From NCBI GenBank assembly GCA_035534175.1, contig DATLSM010000029.1, forward strand, positions 1 to 16,302: 16,302 nt of DNA, written 5' to 3'. This document shows, piece after piece, positions 1-7,619 of the stretch (positions are counted from its first letter, which is position 1; every line of letters begins with the position of its first letter). The notes beneath the pieces are model-generated. The model saw only the letters and a list, made by a program, of their open reading frames with translations, was not told the origin of the DNA and did no database searches. Made by a program: the position numbers and the translations under genes. The stretch comes from DATLSM01 sp035534175. GTDB taxonomy: Bacteria; Actinomycetota; Thermoleophilia; Solirubrobacterales; 70-9.

Positions 1-340
1 AAAGCGGATCGCGGAGGAGATGGAGCGGCGGCGCAAGGAGGAGGAGGAGCGGAGCAAGCGGGAGGAGGAAGAGAAAGCGAGAGTGGAGGCTGAGGAGGCC
101 GCCAAAGCCGCGGCTGAGGCCGAGGCCGCGAAGCAGGCAACCGGTGAGGGTTCGGAGCGCTCGGCCGCGGTTCCCCTCGCCGGGGCGGTGGGGGCACCGC
201 GGCCCCCGGCGTCCTCACCCCCCTCACCCCCGGCTGGGTCGAGCAGCGCCGAGGGTTCGGCCGCTGAGCCCCGGACGGCGGCCCGGGGGGGAGGAGAGGC
301 TGCCCCTGCGCCCGGGGCGAAGGAGGGTGGTGCTTCATGA
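1..340 (+). CDS. rpsB: C-terminal end of probable 30S ribosomal protein S2 (5' truncated)
   Basis: Only the last ~112 codons are present; the frame is open from base 2 to the TGA at 338-340. The visible part is a charged Glu/Lys/Arg/Ala-rich helix or coiled coil (about residues 1-45 of the fragment), then a Pro/Ala/Ser/Gly-rich low-complexity tail. None of the conserved S2 core is inside the window, so the assignment rests on position: rpsB directly precedes tsf in most bacteria, and this stop overlaps the tsf start as ATGA (337-340). Some actinobacterial S2 proteins carry acidic, alanine-rich C-terminal extensions, which this would fit. S2 is a small-subunit ribosomal protein. It could instead be another protein inserted before tsf; the core upstream would settle it. 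Confidence 0.6.
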   Translation, partial: KRIAEEMERRRKEEEERSKREEEEKARVEAEEAAKAAAEAEAAKQATGEGSERSAAVPLAGAVGAPRPPASSPPSPPAGSSSAEGSAAEPRTAARGGGEAAPAPGAKEGGAS

Positions 341-942
341 GCGTCTCTGCTGCCGATGTAAAGGCCCTGAGGGAGAGGACCGGGGCGGCGATGATGGATT
401 GCAAAGCGGCTCTGATCGAGGCGGAAGGGGACTCGGAGCGAGCGGTGGAGTTGCTGCGGGTCAAGGGACAGGCTTCGGCGGCCAAGCGCGAGGGGCGCGG
501 CACCGAGGAGGGGGTCGTCTCCGCCTACATCCACGCGAACGACAGGGTTGGGGCGATGGTCGAAGTGCAGTGCGAGACCGACTTCGTCGCCCGCAACGAG
601 GACTTCAAGGCGTTTGCCTACGAGGTCGCCCTGCACATCGCGGCGACCGCGCCGCGCTACGTCTCCTCCGAGGAGATCGCGGTGGAGGAGCGCGAGGCCG
701 AACGCCGCGTCTTTGAGGCCAAGGCGCGGGAGGAAGGCAAGCCGGATGGGGTGGTGGAGAAGATCGTCGAGGGCCAGCTCGCCAAGTGGGCGAGCGAGGT
801 AGCGCTGCTCGACCAGTCTCATGTCAACGCCGACAAACATGACTCCAAGACGATCGAGGAGCTGCGCCAGGATTTGGCGGCCAAGACCGGCGAGAACATC
901 CGCGTCGCCCGCTTCACCTACTTCCGCGTCGGCGAGGCCTGA
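337..942 (+). CDS. tsf: Elongation factor Ts
   Basis: EF-Ts is the guanine-nucleotide exchange factor that recycles EF-Tu-GDP to EF-Tu-GTP in the cytoplasm. The 201-residue protein opens with a UBA-like domain (LRERTGAAMMDCKAAL, residues 11-26), followed by the core motif with TDFV at 81-84, whose Asp-Phe intrudes near the Mg site of EF-Tu. It ends with a typical RFTYFRVGE segment. At about 200 residues it is the short form, as in Thermus, lacking the extra C-terminal subdomain and coiled coil of the 283-residue E. coli protein. The ATG start has AGGAGG at 321-326 and overlaps the preceding stop by 4 bases, implying translational coupling to the presumed rpsB. pyrH follows after 49 bases. Confidence 0.98.
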   Translation: MSVSAADVKALRERTGAAMMDCKAALIEAEGDSERAVELLRVKGQASAAKREGRGTEEGVVSAYIHANDRVGAMVEVQCETDFVARNEDFKAFAYEVALHIAATAPRYVSSEEIAVEEREAERRVFEAKAREEGKPDGVVEKIVEGQLAKWASEVALLDQSHVNADKHDSKTIEELRQDLAAKTGENIRVARFTYFRVGEA

Positions 943-991
943 GCGGAGAGAGCGTCGCCGATAGGCTCGCGATCGAGCGCAGCCGAAAGCC

Positions 992-1729
992 ATGGACTCA
1001 GACCCCAAGTTCAGCCGCATACTCCTCAAGCTCTCCGGCGAGGCGCTGATGGGGGAGCTCGACTACGGCACCGACGCGGCCGAGGTGCAGGGCATCGCCA
1101 GGCAGGCGGCGGCGATCCGCGCGCGCGGGGTGGAGGTGGCGATCGTGGTCGGGGCCGGCAACATCTACCGCGGCCTGCAGGCTGCGGCCGAGGGGATGGA
1201 CCGCGCCACCGGTGACTACATGGGGATGCTGGCGACGGTGCTGAACGCTCTCACCCTGCAGGATGCGCTGGAGACTCTGGGTCAGCACACCCGGGTGATG
1301 TCGGCGATCGACGTGAAGGAGGTCGCCGAGCCCTACATCCGCCGCCGCGCCATGCGCCACCTGGAGAAGGGGCGAGTGGTGATCTTCGCCGCCGGCACCG
1401 GCAACCCGTTCTTCACCACCGACACCGCCGCCGCCCTGCGTGCCCTGGAGATCCACGCCGAGGCGATCCTGATGGCCAAGAACGGGGTCGAAGGGGTCTA
1501 TGACGCCGATCCGGCGATCCACCCTGAGGCCAAGTTCATTCCCGAGATCAGCCACCGCGAGGCGATCGAGCGGGGGCTGAGGGTGATGGACTCGACCGCG
1601 CTCTCCCTCTGCATGGACAACGATCTGCCGATCTATGTTTTCAACATGGGAGACGAGGACAACATAGATAGGATCGTCTGCGGCGATAGGGTCGGCACGC
1701 TGGTCTCCAGCCGGCACGCCGTCGGATGA
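992..1729 (+). CDS. pyrH: Uridylate kinase (UMP kinase)
   Basis: PyrH phosphorylates UMP to UDP with ATP in pyrimidine nucleotide synthesis; the bacterial enzyme is a hexamer of the amino-acid-kinase fold. The 245-residue length is normal. Visible motifs are KLSGEAL near residues 13-19 (phosphate-binding Lys), GAGNIYRG near 54-61, DYMGMLATVLNAL, and the GTGNPFFTTDTAA loop that contacts UMP and ATP. The ATG at 992 gives the standard N-terminus just before the first beta strand. No clear Shine-Dalgarno sequence is visible before it. The gene sits between tsf and frr as in E. coli and most bacteria, and its TGA overlaps the frr start (ATGA, 1726-1729). Confidence 0.98.
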   Translation: MDSDPKFSRILLKLSGEALMGELDYGTDAAEVQGIARQAAAIRARGVEVAIVVGAGNIYRGLQAAAEGMDRATGDYMGMLATVLNALTLQDALETLGQHTRVMSAIDVKEVAEPYIRRRAMRHLEKGRVVIFAAGTGNPFFTTDTAAALRALEIHAEAILMAKNGVEGVYDADPAIHPEAKFIPEISHREAIERGLRVMDSTALSLCMDNDLPIYVFNMGDEDNIDRIVCGDRVGTLVSSRHAVG

Positions 1730-2304
1730 GGATGCAACCAGTGGAGCTGATCGACGAACTGCTCGAGGACGCCCGGGGCCGGATGGCCAAGTCGGTCGAG
1801 TCGAGCCGCGGCGAGCTGGCCACGGTGCGCACCGGCCGAGCTTCCCCCCACCTGCTCGACCGGATCTCGGTTGACTACTACGGCACTCCCTCGCCGCTCA
1901 AGCAGCTGGCCAACGTGGCCACCACCGACGCTCGACTGCTCACCGTCACCCCCTACGACAAGTCCTCGCTGGCGACGATCGAGAAGGCGATCCAGGAGTC
2001 CGATATCGGGCTGACCCCCAGCAACGACGGGAACGTGATCCGCCTGCAGATCCCCGAGCTGACCGAGGAGCGCCGGCGTGAGATGGTCAAGGTGGTCCAC
2101 GGCGTCGCCGAGGAGGGCCGGGTGGCGATCCGCAACGTCCGTCGCGACGTGATGCACGACCTGCGCGAGATGAAGAAAGAGGGCGACGCGGGCGAGGACG
2201 ACGAGCGCCGAGCCGAGGCCGCCCTGCAGAAGCAGACTGACGAGGCGATCGCCGAGATCGACACGCTGCTCAAGGGCAAGGAAGAGGAAATCCTCGAGGT
2301 GTGA
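1726..2304 (+). CDS. frr: Ribosome recycling factor
   Basis: RRF acts with EF-G after termination to split the post-termination ribosome. The 192-residue product is close to the usual 185 residues. It has the family signature ELATVRTGRASPHLLDRISV, the YYGTPSPLKQLANV segment, and the C-terminal helix with VRRDVMHDLREMKKEG. The ATG at 1726 overlaps the pyrH stop by four bases and probably allows re-initiation; an ATG two codons later (1732) or the GTG at 1741 are possible alternatives, since the first five residues are not conserved. About 136 bases separate it from uppS, so a transcript boundary could lie there. Confidence 0.98.
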   Translation: MRMQPVELIDELLEDARGRMAKSVESSRGELATVRTGRASPHLLDRISVDYYGTPSPLKQLANVATTDARLLTVTPYDKSSLATIEKAIQESDIGLTPSNDGNVIRLQIPELTEERRREMVKVVHGVAEEGRVAIRNVRRDVMHDLREMKKEGDAGEDDERRAEAALQKQTDEAIAEIDTLLKGKEEEILEV

Positions 2305-2307
2305 GGT

Positions 2308-2327
2308 AGATGCAAACCGGCGCATCT
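2308..2327 (+). terminator. Weak hairpin after frr
   Basis: AGATGC (2308-2313) and GCATCT (2322-2327) form a 6-bp stem with an 8-base loop starting 3 bases after the frr stop. There is no downstream T-tract. It could be a weak terminator or RNA-stabilising hairpin; it could also be chance. The rest of the frr-uppS gap (2328-2440) shows no clear promoter. Confidence 0.3.
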
Positions 2328-2440
2328 CGCGGTCCTCGGTCAGTCGGCTCGGTCACCCAGCGAAGCGCGCTCCCCTCGCCTTTCTCGCCCCAGCCAACGA
2401 TTTGGCGGGCTTTTGCCGACGCGGCAGGAAGAGACCAAAC

Positions 2441-3109
2441 GTGAGCTCACCCAGATACCTAGCGATCATCACCGATGGCAACGGGCGCTGGGCCCAGCGG
2501 CGCGGCCTGCCGATCGTCGAGGGGCACCGAGCGGGGGCCGACACGGTCAAGGCGCGGCTGCGCGACGCGGCCGAACTGGGGATCAAAGAGCTGTCCGTCT
2601 ACTCCTTCTCCACCGAGAACTGGTCGCGACCGGCGGAGGAGGTGGGGGGGCTGATGCGGATGTTCGACGAGCGGATCGCGGGGGAGACCCCCGAGCTGCA
2701 CGCGGAGGGCGTGCGGATGCGCTTCATCGGGCGGCGGGAGGGAGTCGACTCGAGGCTGGTGGAGCGGATGGAGTGGGCCGAACGGACCACCGAGGGCAAC
2801 CGGCGGATCACCCTCTTCGTCGCCTTCAATTACGGCGGCAGGGCGGAGATCGTCGACGCGGCGCGAAGCTTCCAGGGGGGCTCCGAGGAGGAGTTCCGCC
2901 GACACCTCTACGCACCCGAGATGCACGACCCCGACCTCCTGATACGAACCAGCGGAGAGCAGCGCATCTCCAACTACCTGCTCTGGCAGTGCGCCTACTC
3001 GGAGCTGGTCTTCCGTGACGAGTTCTGGCCCGATTTCACGCGGGAGGCCCTTGATGCCTCGCTGGCGGAGTATGAGTCGCGGCAGCGGCGCTTCGGGGCG
3101 AGGACCTGA
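2441..3109 (+). CDS. uppS: Isoprenyl transferase (undecaprenyl diphosphate synthase)
   Basis: This cis-prenyltransferase adds isopentenyl units to make the C55 lipid carrier for cell-wall synthesis. Motifs: AIITDGNGRWA (residues 8-18 from the chosen start, with catalytic Asp at 12), YSFSTENWSRP, FVAFNYGGRAEIVDAAR, and DLLIRTSGEQRISNYLLWQ, which holds the diphosphate-binding Arg residues. The usual Met before the catalytic Asp is Thr here. I chose the GTG at 2441 (222 residues) because AGGA at 2426-2429 lies at a reasonable distance and the N-terminus then begins just before the first strand, as in the family; an in-frame TTG at 2402 would add 13 residues without a good ribosome site. It is followed after one base by cdsA, and dxr and ispG nearby make its substrate. 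The product could instead be a shorter polyprenyl chain. Confidence 0.95.
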   Translation: MSSPRYLAIITDGNGRWAQRRGLPIVEGHRAGADTVKARLRDAAELGIKELSVYSFSTENWSRPAEEVGGLMRMFDERIAGETPELHAEGVRMRFIGRREGVDSRLVERMEWAERTTEGNRRITLFVAFNYGGRAEIVDAARSFQGGSEEEFRRHLYAPEMHDPDLLIRTSGEQRISNYLLWQCAYSELVFRDEFWPDFTREALDASLAEYESRQRRFGART

Positions 3110-3110
3110 G

Positions 3111-4058
3111 GTGGAGGCGCCTCGCGAGGAGGGCGAGGAGCGCCGCAGCCGGCCCCGGGGCAGCTTTCGCCAGGCCGAAGAGCTGTTCGACGGGCTGGAG
3201 GACCCGATCGTGGAGGAGGGTCCGAAAGCGCCGCCGCGGCAACCCCAGCGCCGCCGGGCCGTGCGTGGCGAGACCACCAAGCGGATTCTGGTCGCCATCC
3301 CGTGGATCGCCTTCGCGATCGCGATCGTCGTCGCCGGCGGGCTCGTTTTCGCGATCGCGATGATCGCGATCGGGGCCCTCGCCCTGCACGAGTACTTCGC
3401 GATGACCGAAGGGCTGCGGCCGATCGAAATAGGCACCTACGCGGCGGTCGCGGCGCTGATCCTCGCCGCCCACTTCGGCACCGCATTCAACGTGCTGATG
3501 GTCCTCGCCGCTTCCTTTCTGGTGCTCTTCATCTTGGGAGCGGATCGCAAGCATCGCGACGGGATCTCCGTCTCCATGGGGGTCTCCCTGCTCGCCGTCG
3601 TGTGGATCGGCCTCCCGCTGGTCCATGCGGTGTTGCTGCGCCAACTCCCCAACCACGGCGCCGCCTTGCTGGTCGACGTCCTCATCGGCACCTTCGTCAC
3701 CGACACCGCCGCCTACGCGACCGGCCGCATGTTCGGCAGCCACCGGATCGCCCCCAGCCTTTCGCCCAACAAGACGCTCGAGGGGCTGATCGGCGGCTTC
3801 CTGATCGGGGCAATGAGCGTCTGGTTCGCGGGGCTCTACCAAAACTGGCTCTCGGGGATCGACGCGCTGATCCTCGGCGCCGCAGTTGCAGCCCTCGCCC
3901 CGCTGGGGGACCTCTTCGAGTCGACCTTGAAGCGGGACCTCGGGAGGAAGGACACGGGACGCCTCTTCGGACCTCACGGCGGCATTCTCGACCGCCTCGA
4001 CGCCGTCTTCTTCACCGTCGTCCTCGGCTACTACCTGGCGGTCCAGCTGGTCTATTGA
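3111..4058 (+). CDS. cdsA: Phosphatidate cytidylyltransferase (CDP-diglyceride synthase)
   Basis: CdsA converts phosphatidic acid and CTP to CDP-diacylglycerol, the precursor of phospholipids, in the inner membrane. The C-terminal family signature is intact: STLKRDLGRKDTG followed by GPHGGILDRLD (about residues 272-297), with the metal-binding Asp residues. About 60 charged, proline-rich cytoplasmic residues precede the first of roughly eight membrane segments. The start is taken as GTG at 3111, one base after the uppS stop with GAGG at 3100-3103 (315 residues); earlier in-frame ATGs (3015, 3054, 3072) would overlap uppS by 38-95 bases. The product would supply the phosphatidyltransferase encoded at 8863. 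Confidence 0.96.
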   Translation: MEAPREEGEERRSRPRGSFRQAEELFDGLEDPIVEEGPKAPPRQPQRRRAVRGETTKRILVAIPWIAFAIAIVVAGGLVFAIAMIAIGALALHEYFAMTEGLRPIEIGTYAAVAALILAAHFGTAFNVLMVLAASFLVLFILGADRKHRDGISVSMGVSLLAVVWIGLPLVHAVLLRQLPNHGAALLVDVLIGTFVTDTAAYATGRMFGSHRIAPSLSPNKTLEGLIGGFLIGAMSVWFAGLYQNWLSGIDALILGAAVAALAPLGDLFESTLKRDLGRKDTGRLFGPHGGILDRLDAVFFTVVLGYYLAVQLVY

Positions 4059-4064
4059 CCCACC

Positions 4065-4076
4065 TACACTGAATTC
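4065..4076 (+). promoter_or_regulatory. -10 element placed for a leaderless dxr transcript
   Basis: TACACT (4065-4070) is followed by exactly six bases (GAATTC) and then the dxr ATG. This TANNNT-N6-start layout would place transcription start on the A of the ATG. No -35 box is evident, and dxr has no Shine-Dalgarno sequence. The cdsA stop is 6 bases upstream, so this would be an internal promoter of the cluster. Inferred from spacing alone. Confidence 0.55.
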
Positions 4077-5222
4077 ATGAAGAAGCTCGTAATCCTTGGT
4101 TCGACCGGGTCAATCGGGACGCAGGCCATGGAGGTGGTGGCGGCGTCAGAGGGCCTGGGGGTGGCCGGCCTTGCCGCCGGCTCGGGCTGGGAGCAGGTCG
4201 TCGCCCAGGCGCGCCAGTTCGGAGCGCCGGTAATCGCACTCGCCGATGAGGACGCGGCGGAGCGGGCTCGAACACACTGGAGCGGACGCGTGCTCGGCGG
4301 GGAGGAGGGGGTTCGCGAGTTGATCGCCAGCTCGGGCGGGGACCTCGTTCTCAATGGGATCGTCGGCGCCGCGGGACTCGCCTCGACCGTGGTCGCGCTG
4401 AGCGAGGGAATCGACGTGGCACTCGCCAATAAGGAGAGTCTGGTGGTCGGGGGCGAGCTGGTGATGGCCCTGGCCGAGGCGACCGGTGCCCGGTTGCTGC
4501 CGGTCGACTCCGAGCACTCCGCCCTGCACCAGTTGATCGGCTGCGTGGCGCCCGGGACGGTCGAGCGCCTCGTCCTCACCGCCTCCGGCGGGCCCTTCCG
4601 CCGTCGCGAGGACCTCTCCGGTGTCACTGTCGCCGAGGCGCTCGCCCACCCGACCTGGACGATGGGGGGGAGGATCACAATCGACTCGGCGACCCTGATG
4701 AACAAGGGGTTCGAGATGATCGAGGCCCACCATCTCTTCGGGGTCCCCTACGAGCTGATCGACGTGGTAGTCCACCCGCAGTCCCTGGTCCATTCATTGA
4801 TCCAGCTCAACGATGGCGCCACGCTCGCCCACCTCGGCCACCCGGACATGCGGGTGCCGATCTCCTACGCGCTGCATTTTCCCGAGCGGGCAGATGTTGA
4901 TCTGCCCCGGCTCGATCTGGCCGCCGCCGGCGAGCTGACCTTCGAGGAGCCTGACGATGCCACCTTCGCTTGCCTGCGGCTAGCCCGCGAGGCTGGTGAG
5001 GTGGGCGGGACGGCGCCCTGCGTCCTGAACGCCGCCGACGAGGTAGCCGTGGCCGCCTTCCTCGCGGAGCGCATTCCCTTCACCGGCATCCCCGCGGTGA
5101 TCGAGCAGGTCCTCGGAGAAATGCCGGTGCAGCCGATCGGTCACTTCGACGACCTCTTCGCGGCCGATGCCGAGGCACGTGAGCGCTCCGAAGAGGAGAT
5201 CAGGGGGTTGGCCAGGCTATGA
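4077..5222 (+). CDS. dxr: 1-deoxy-D-xylulose 5-phosphate reductoisomerase
   Basis: Dxr (IspC) makes 2-C-methyl-D-erythritol 4-phosphate from DXP using NADPH, the first committed MEP-pathway step and the target of fosmidomycin. The 381-residue protein has the NADPH-binding GSTGSIGTQ (residues 8-16), ANKESLVVGGELV, the metal-binding PVDSEHSALHQL with its Asp and Glu, the flexible-loop ASGGPFRRR, and HPTWTMGGRITIDSATLMNK, followed by GFEMIEAHHLFG. The ATG at 4077 gives the family's standard N-terminus directly at the first beta strand. It lacks a ribosome-binding site and is probably read from a leaderless transcript. Its stop overlaps the rseP start (ATGA, 5219-5222). Confidence 0.98.
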   Translation: MKKLVILGSTGSIGTQAMEVVAASEGLGVAGLAAGSGWEQVVAQARQFGAPVIALADEDAAERARTHWSGRVLGGEEGVRELIASSGGDLVLNGIVGAAGLASTVVALSEGIDVALANKESLVVGGELVMALAEATGARLLPVDSEHSALHQLIGCVAPGTVERLVLTASGGPFRRREDLSGVTVAEALAHPTWTMGGRITIDSATLMNKGFEMIEAHHLFGVPYELIDVVVHPQSLVHSLIQLNDGATLAHLGHPDMRVPISYALHFPERADVDLPRLDLAAAGELTFEEPDDATFACLRLAREAGEVGGTAPCVLNAADEVAVAAFLAERIPFTGIPAVIEQVLGEMPVQPIGHFDDLFAADAEARERSEEEIRGLARL

Positions 5223-6313
5223 GCTGGCTTTGGGTTCTCTTCGGCTTTTGCCTCTTGATCATCGTGCACGAGTCCGGTCATTTCCTCGCTGCCAAGGCGA
5301 CCGGGATGCGGGTCGAGCGCTTCTTTCTCTTCTTTGGCCCGACGATCTGGTCCTTTAAGCGGGGAGAGACCGAGTACGGAATCAAATCCATCCCCCTGGG
5401 CGGCTACGTGAAAATAACCGGCATGAGCCCGGAGGAGGAGGTTCCTCCGGAGATCGAGCATCGTGCCTACTACCGACAGGCCGTCTGGAAGCGGATCGTC
5501 GTGGTCGCCGCTGGACCAGCGGTGAACATCGGGCTGGCGTTCGCGATCCTCTTGTTGGTCGCTTTTAGCTTCCCGGAACTCAACAACAGCATCGGCAGAA
5601 TCGAGCCGGGCTCGCCGGCCGCCGCCGCTCGTCTTCGGGTTGGTGAGCGAATCGTGTCTGTCGACGGACGCAGCTTTCCCGGCCAGAGCACCGAAGGTCG
5701 GCTAGAAGATTTCAGCAAGTTGATCGCCGCTCACAAGTGCGCTGCGGCCAAGCCCACGCAGGGATGCAGGGCCGTGAAGCCGGTCGATCTGGGCGTGGAA
5801 CTCAACGGGAGGCAACGCACCGTCTCGACCTATCCAAGCTATGACCAGAGGCTGAAGCGAACCAGGATCGGCATCGAATACGGCCACGCAGCTGCAGCCT
5901 CGAGCCTCGGTGCAGCCGCCTCGTTTGCGGCGGACAAGATGTGGCTGGTCACCTCTGGCACTTTCCATGTTTTCTCTCACATCTTCGAATCGAAACAGCG
6001 AAAGCAGCTCTCGGGCGTGGTCGGCATCAGCGACGTCGCCCACCAGGCCATTGATCTCGGCGCCACTCCCGCGCTGTACCTGCTCGCCCTGATCAGCCTT
6101 TCGCTCGGCCTGATCAACCTGCTCCCAATTCTTCCGCTCGACGGCGGCCACATCTTCTGGAGCCTGGTCGAGAAGGTTCGTGGACGACCGGTGTCCCTGC
6201 GGGTGATGGAACGGGCCACCGTGCTTGGGTTCGTGTTGGTTGCGATGCTCTTATTCATCGGCCTCTCCAACGACATCGGCCGCCTCACCGGCGAAGGTTT
6301 CAACGTCCGGTAA
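5219..6313 (+). CDS. rseP: Site-2 intramembrane zinc metalloprotease (RseP/Rip1 family)
   Basis: Family members cut transmembrane proteins such as anti-sigma factors within the membrane. The 364-residue protein has the zinc motif HESGH (residues 17-21) in its first membrane helix, GGYVKITGM, a central PDZ domain (about residues 120-200) and the second active-site motif INLLPILPLDGGH in a C-terminal membrane helix, where the LDG Asp is the third ligand. The PDZ region contains a C-x8-C pair in an insertion (HKC...GCR) on the outer face, which might form a disulfide. It is coupled to dxr by an ATGA overlap; dxr-rseP-ispG is the standard actinobacterial order. The substrate cannot be told from the window. 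Confidence 0.95.
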   Translation: MSWLWVLFGFCLLIIVHESGHFLAAKATGMRVERFFLFFGPTIWSFKRGETEYGIKSIPLGGYVKITGMSPEEEVPPEIEHRAYYRQAVWKRIVVVAAGPAVNIGLAFAILLLVAFSFPELNNSIGRIEPGSPAAAARLRVGERIVSVDGRSFPGQSTEGRLEDFSKLIAAHKCAAAKPTQGCRAVKPVDLGVELNGRQRTVSTYPSYDQRLKRTRIGIEYGHAAAASSLGAAASFAADKMWLVTSGTFHVFSHIFESKQRKQLSGVVGISDVAHQAIDLGATPALYLLALISLSLGLINLLPILPLDGGHIFWSLVEKVRGRPVSLRVMERATVLGFVLVAMLLFIGLSNDIGRLTGEGFNVR

Positions 6314-6335
6314 CCGGCCGGCCGCGCCCTCCGGA

Positions 6336-6347
6336 TACCCTTCTCTG
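6336..6347 (+). promoter_or_regulatory. -10 element placed for a leaderless ispG transcript
   Basis: TACCCT (6336-6341) is followed by exactly six bases (TCTCTG) before the ispG ATG at 6348. It lies in the 34-base gap after rseP, with no -35 box and no Shine-Dalgarno sequence visible. The layout is the same as at dxr and proS. Confidence 0.55.
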
Positions 6348-7601
6348 ATGGCCTCTAAGCGCCAGATCTTCGTCGGCGGCGTGCCCATCGGCGGCGGCGC
6401 CCCGGTCGTCGTGCAGACGATGACCAAGACAGAGACCGCCAATCTGGAGGCGACCATGGAGCAGGTGCGCAAGGTCGCCGAGGCCGGAGCCGACATCGTG
6501 CGGGTGGCGGTCCCGCGCGAGAAGGACGCCGAGGCGCTGAAGACCATCGTCCGCGAGTCGCCGATCCCGGTGATCGCCGACATCCACTTCAACCACACCC
6601 TGGCGCTGAAGGCGATCGACGCCGGTGCTCACTGCATCCGGCTCAATCCCGGCAACATCGGCGGGCGCGAGAAAGTCGCCGAGGTGGCGGCGAAGGCCAG
6701 CGCCGCCGGAGTGCCGATGCGGATCGGCGTCAACTCGGGTTCGCTCCCCAAGCACCTCCACGCGCTGGAGCGAGAGGCCCCGGTTGAGGCCCTGGTCGCC
6801 GCCGCCGTCGAGTTCGTCGAATTGATGGAGGGCCTGGATTTCGAGGACTTCAAGGTCTCGATCAAGTCCACCAACGTGCCGAACACGATCGCCGCCAACC
6901 GGCTGCTCTCCGGGCGGATCCCCTACCCGCTGCACCTGGGGATCACCGAGGCCGGCACGAAGTGGTCGGGTTCTCTGAAATCCGCCGTCGGACTCGGCGC
7001 GCTGCTGGCCGACGGGATCGGCGACACCATCCGAATCAGCCTCTCGACCTTCCATGCCGAGGAGGAGGTGAAGGTGGCCTGGGAGATCCTCAAGGCGCTG
7101 CAATTGCGGGAGCACGGTCCGGTGCTGATCGCCTGTCCGACCTGCGGCCGGCTGCAGTTCGACATGGACTCGGTGGTGGCCGAGATCGAGCAACGGCTGG
7201 AGGCCTACGCCGAGCCGGTCGAGGTGGCGGTACTCGGCTGCGCCGTGAATGGGATCGGCGAGGCCAGCCATGCGGACTTCGGGATCACCGGCGCCAAGGA
7301 CGAGGGCCTGATCTTCGCTCACGGCGAGCCGCTGCGAAAGGTGCCGCAGGCGAACCTGGTCGACGCCCTGTTCGAGGAGATCGACAAGTCACTGGACCGC
7401 GGTCAGGTCGAGGTCGACGAGGCCAAGGCTGGCGAGGGCGCCGCCTGGTTGGCGAAGATCGAGGAGGAGAGCGCTGGAGACCTGACGCCGGAGAAGATCG
7501 CGCAGATGGAGCACGAGGCAGCAAAAAGTGGCGAGTCCGACCGGGTCCTTCTCGACGAGGAATCATCTCCGACAGCTGGGCGTCGGTTCACCCGAGCCTG
7601 A
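6348..7601 (+). CDS. ispG: 4-hydroxy-3-methylbut-2-enyl diphosphate synthase
   Basis: IspG (GcpE) is the [4Fe-4S] enzyme that reductively opens MEcPP to HMBPP, the penultimate MEP-pathway step. The N-terminal TIM-barrel has VVVQTMTKTETANLEAT, VIADIHFNHTLAL and IRLNPGNIG; the C-terminal cluster domain has the three Cys ligands in IACPTCGR and AVLGCAVNGIGEA, where the Glu is the usual fourth ligand. The ATG at 6348 gives 417 residues and the expected N-terminus; an in-frame ATG at 6225 inside rseP is rejected. About 55 extra charged residues follow the family's usual end (after FEEIDKSL), ending in RRFTRA, and have no recognised function. The gene is probably leaderless. Confidence 0.97.
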   Translation: MASKRQIFVGGVPIGGGAPVVVQTMTKTETANLEATMEQVRKVAEAGADIVRVAVPREKDAEALKTIVRESPIPVIADIHFNHTLALKAIDAGAHCIRLNPGNIGGREKVAEVAAKASAAGVPMRIGVNSGSLPKHLHALEREAPVEALVAAAVEFVELMEGLDFEDFKVSIKSTNVPNTIAANRLLSGRIPYPLHLGITEAGTKWSGSLKSAVGLGALLADGIGDTIRISLSTFHAEEEVKVAWEILKALQLREHGPVLIACPTCGRLQFDMDSVVAEIEQRLEAYAEPVEVAVLGCAVNGIGEASHADFGITGAKDEGLIFAHGEPLRKVPQANLVDALFEEIDKSLDRGQVEVDEAKAGEGAAWLAKIEEESAGDLTPEKIAQMEHEAAKSGESDRVLLDEESSPTAGRRFTRA

Positions 7602-7607
7602 GGCGGA

Positions 7608-7619
7608 TAGGTTTCTCCG
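7608..7619 (+). promoter_or_regulatory. -10 element placed for a leaderless proS transcript
   Basis: TAGGTT (7608-7613) is followed by exactly six bases (TCTCCG) and then the GTG start of proS at 7620. It lies in the 18-base gap after ispG. No -35 box is evident and there is no well-placed Shine-Dalgarno sequence. Confidence 0.5.

Noticed and set aside
998..1717. Long open frame antisense to pyrH
   Set aside because: High-GC shadow frame of a certain gene; its product is His/Asp/Gly-rich with no domain. The same applies to the long antisense frames at 2459-3436, 3036-3977, 6300-7322 and 7644-8933.
2402..2440. TTG start adding 13 residues to UppS
   Set aside because: No good ribosome site before it, and the added residues are outside the conserved fold; GTG at 2441 has AGGA at a suitable distance.
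3015..3110. ATG start for CdsA inside uppS
   Set aside because: It would overlap uppS by 95 bases and add an Arg/Ser/Gly-rich stretch that is just the uppS sequence in another frame.
3315..3375. Cluster of GCGATCGC-type octamers in cdsA
   Set aside because: It encodes an Ala/Ile/Val membrane segment (FAIAIVVAG, FAIAMIAIGA), so codon choice in a GC-rich genome explains it.
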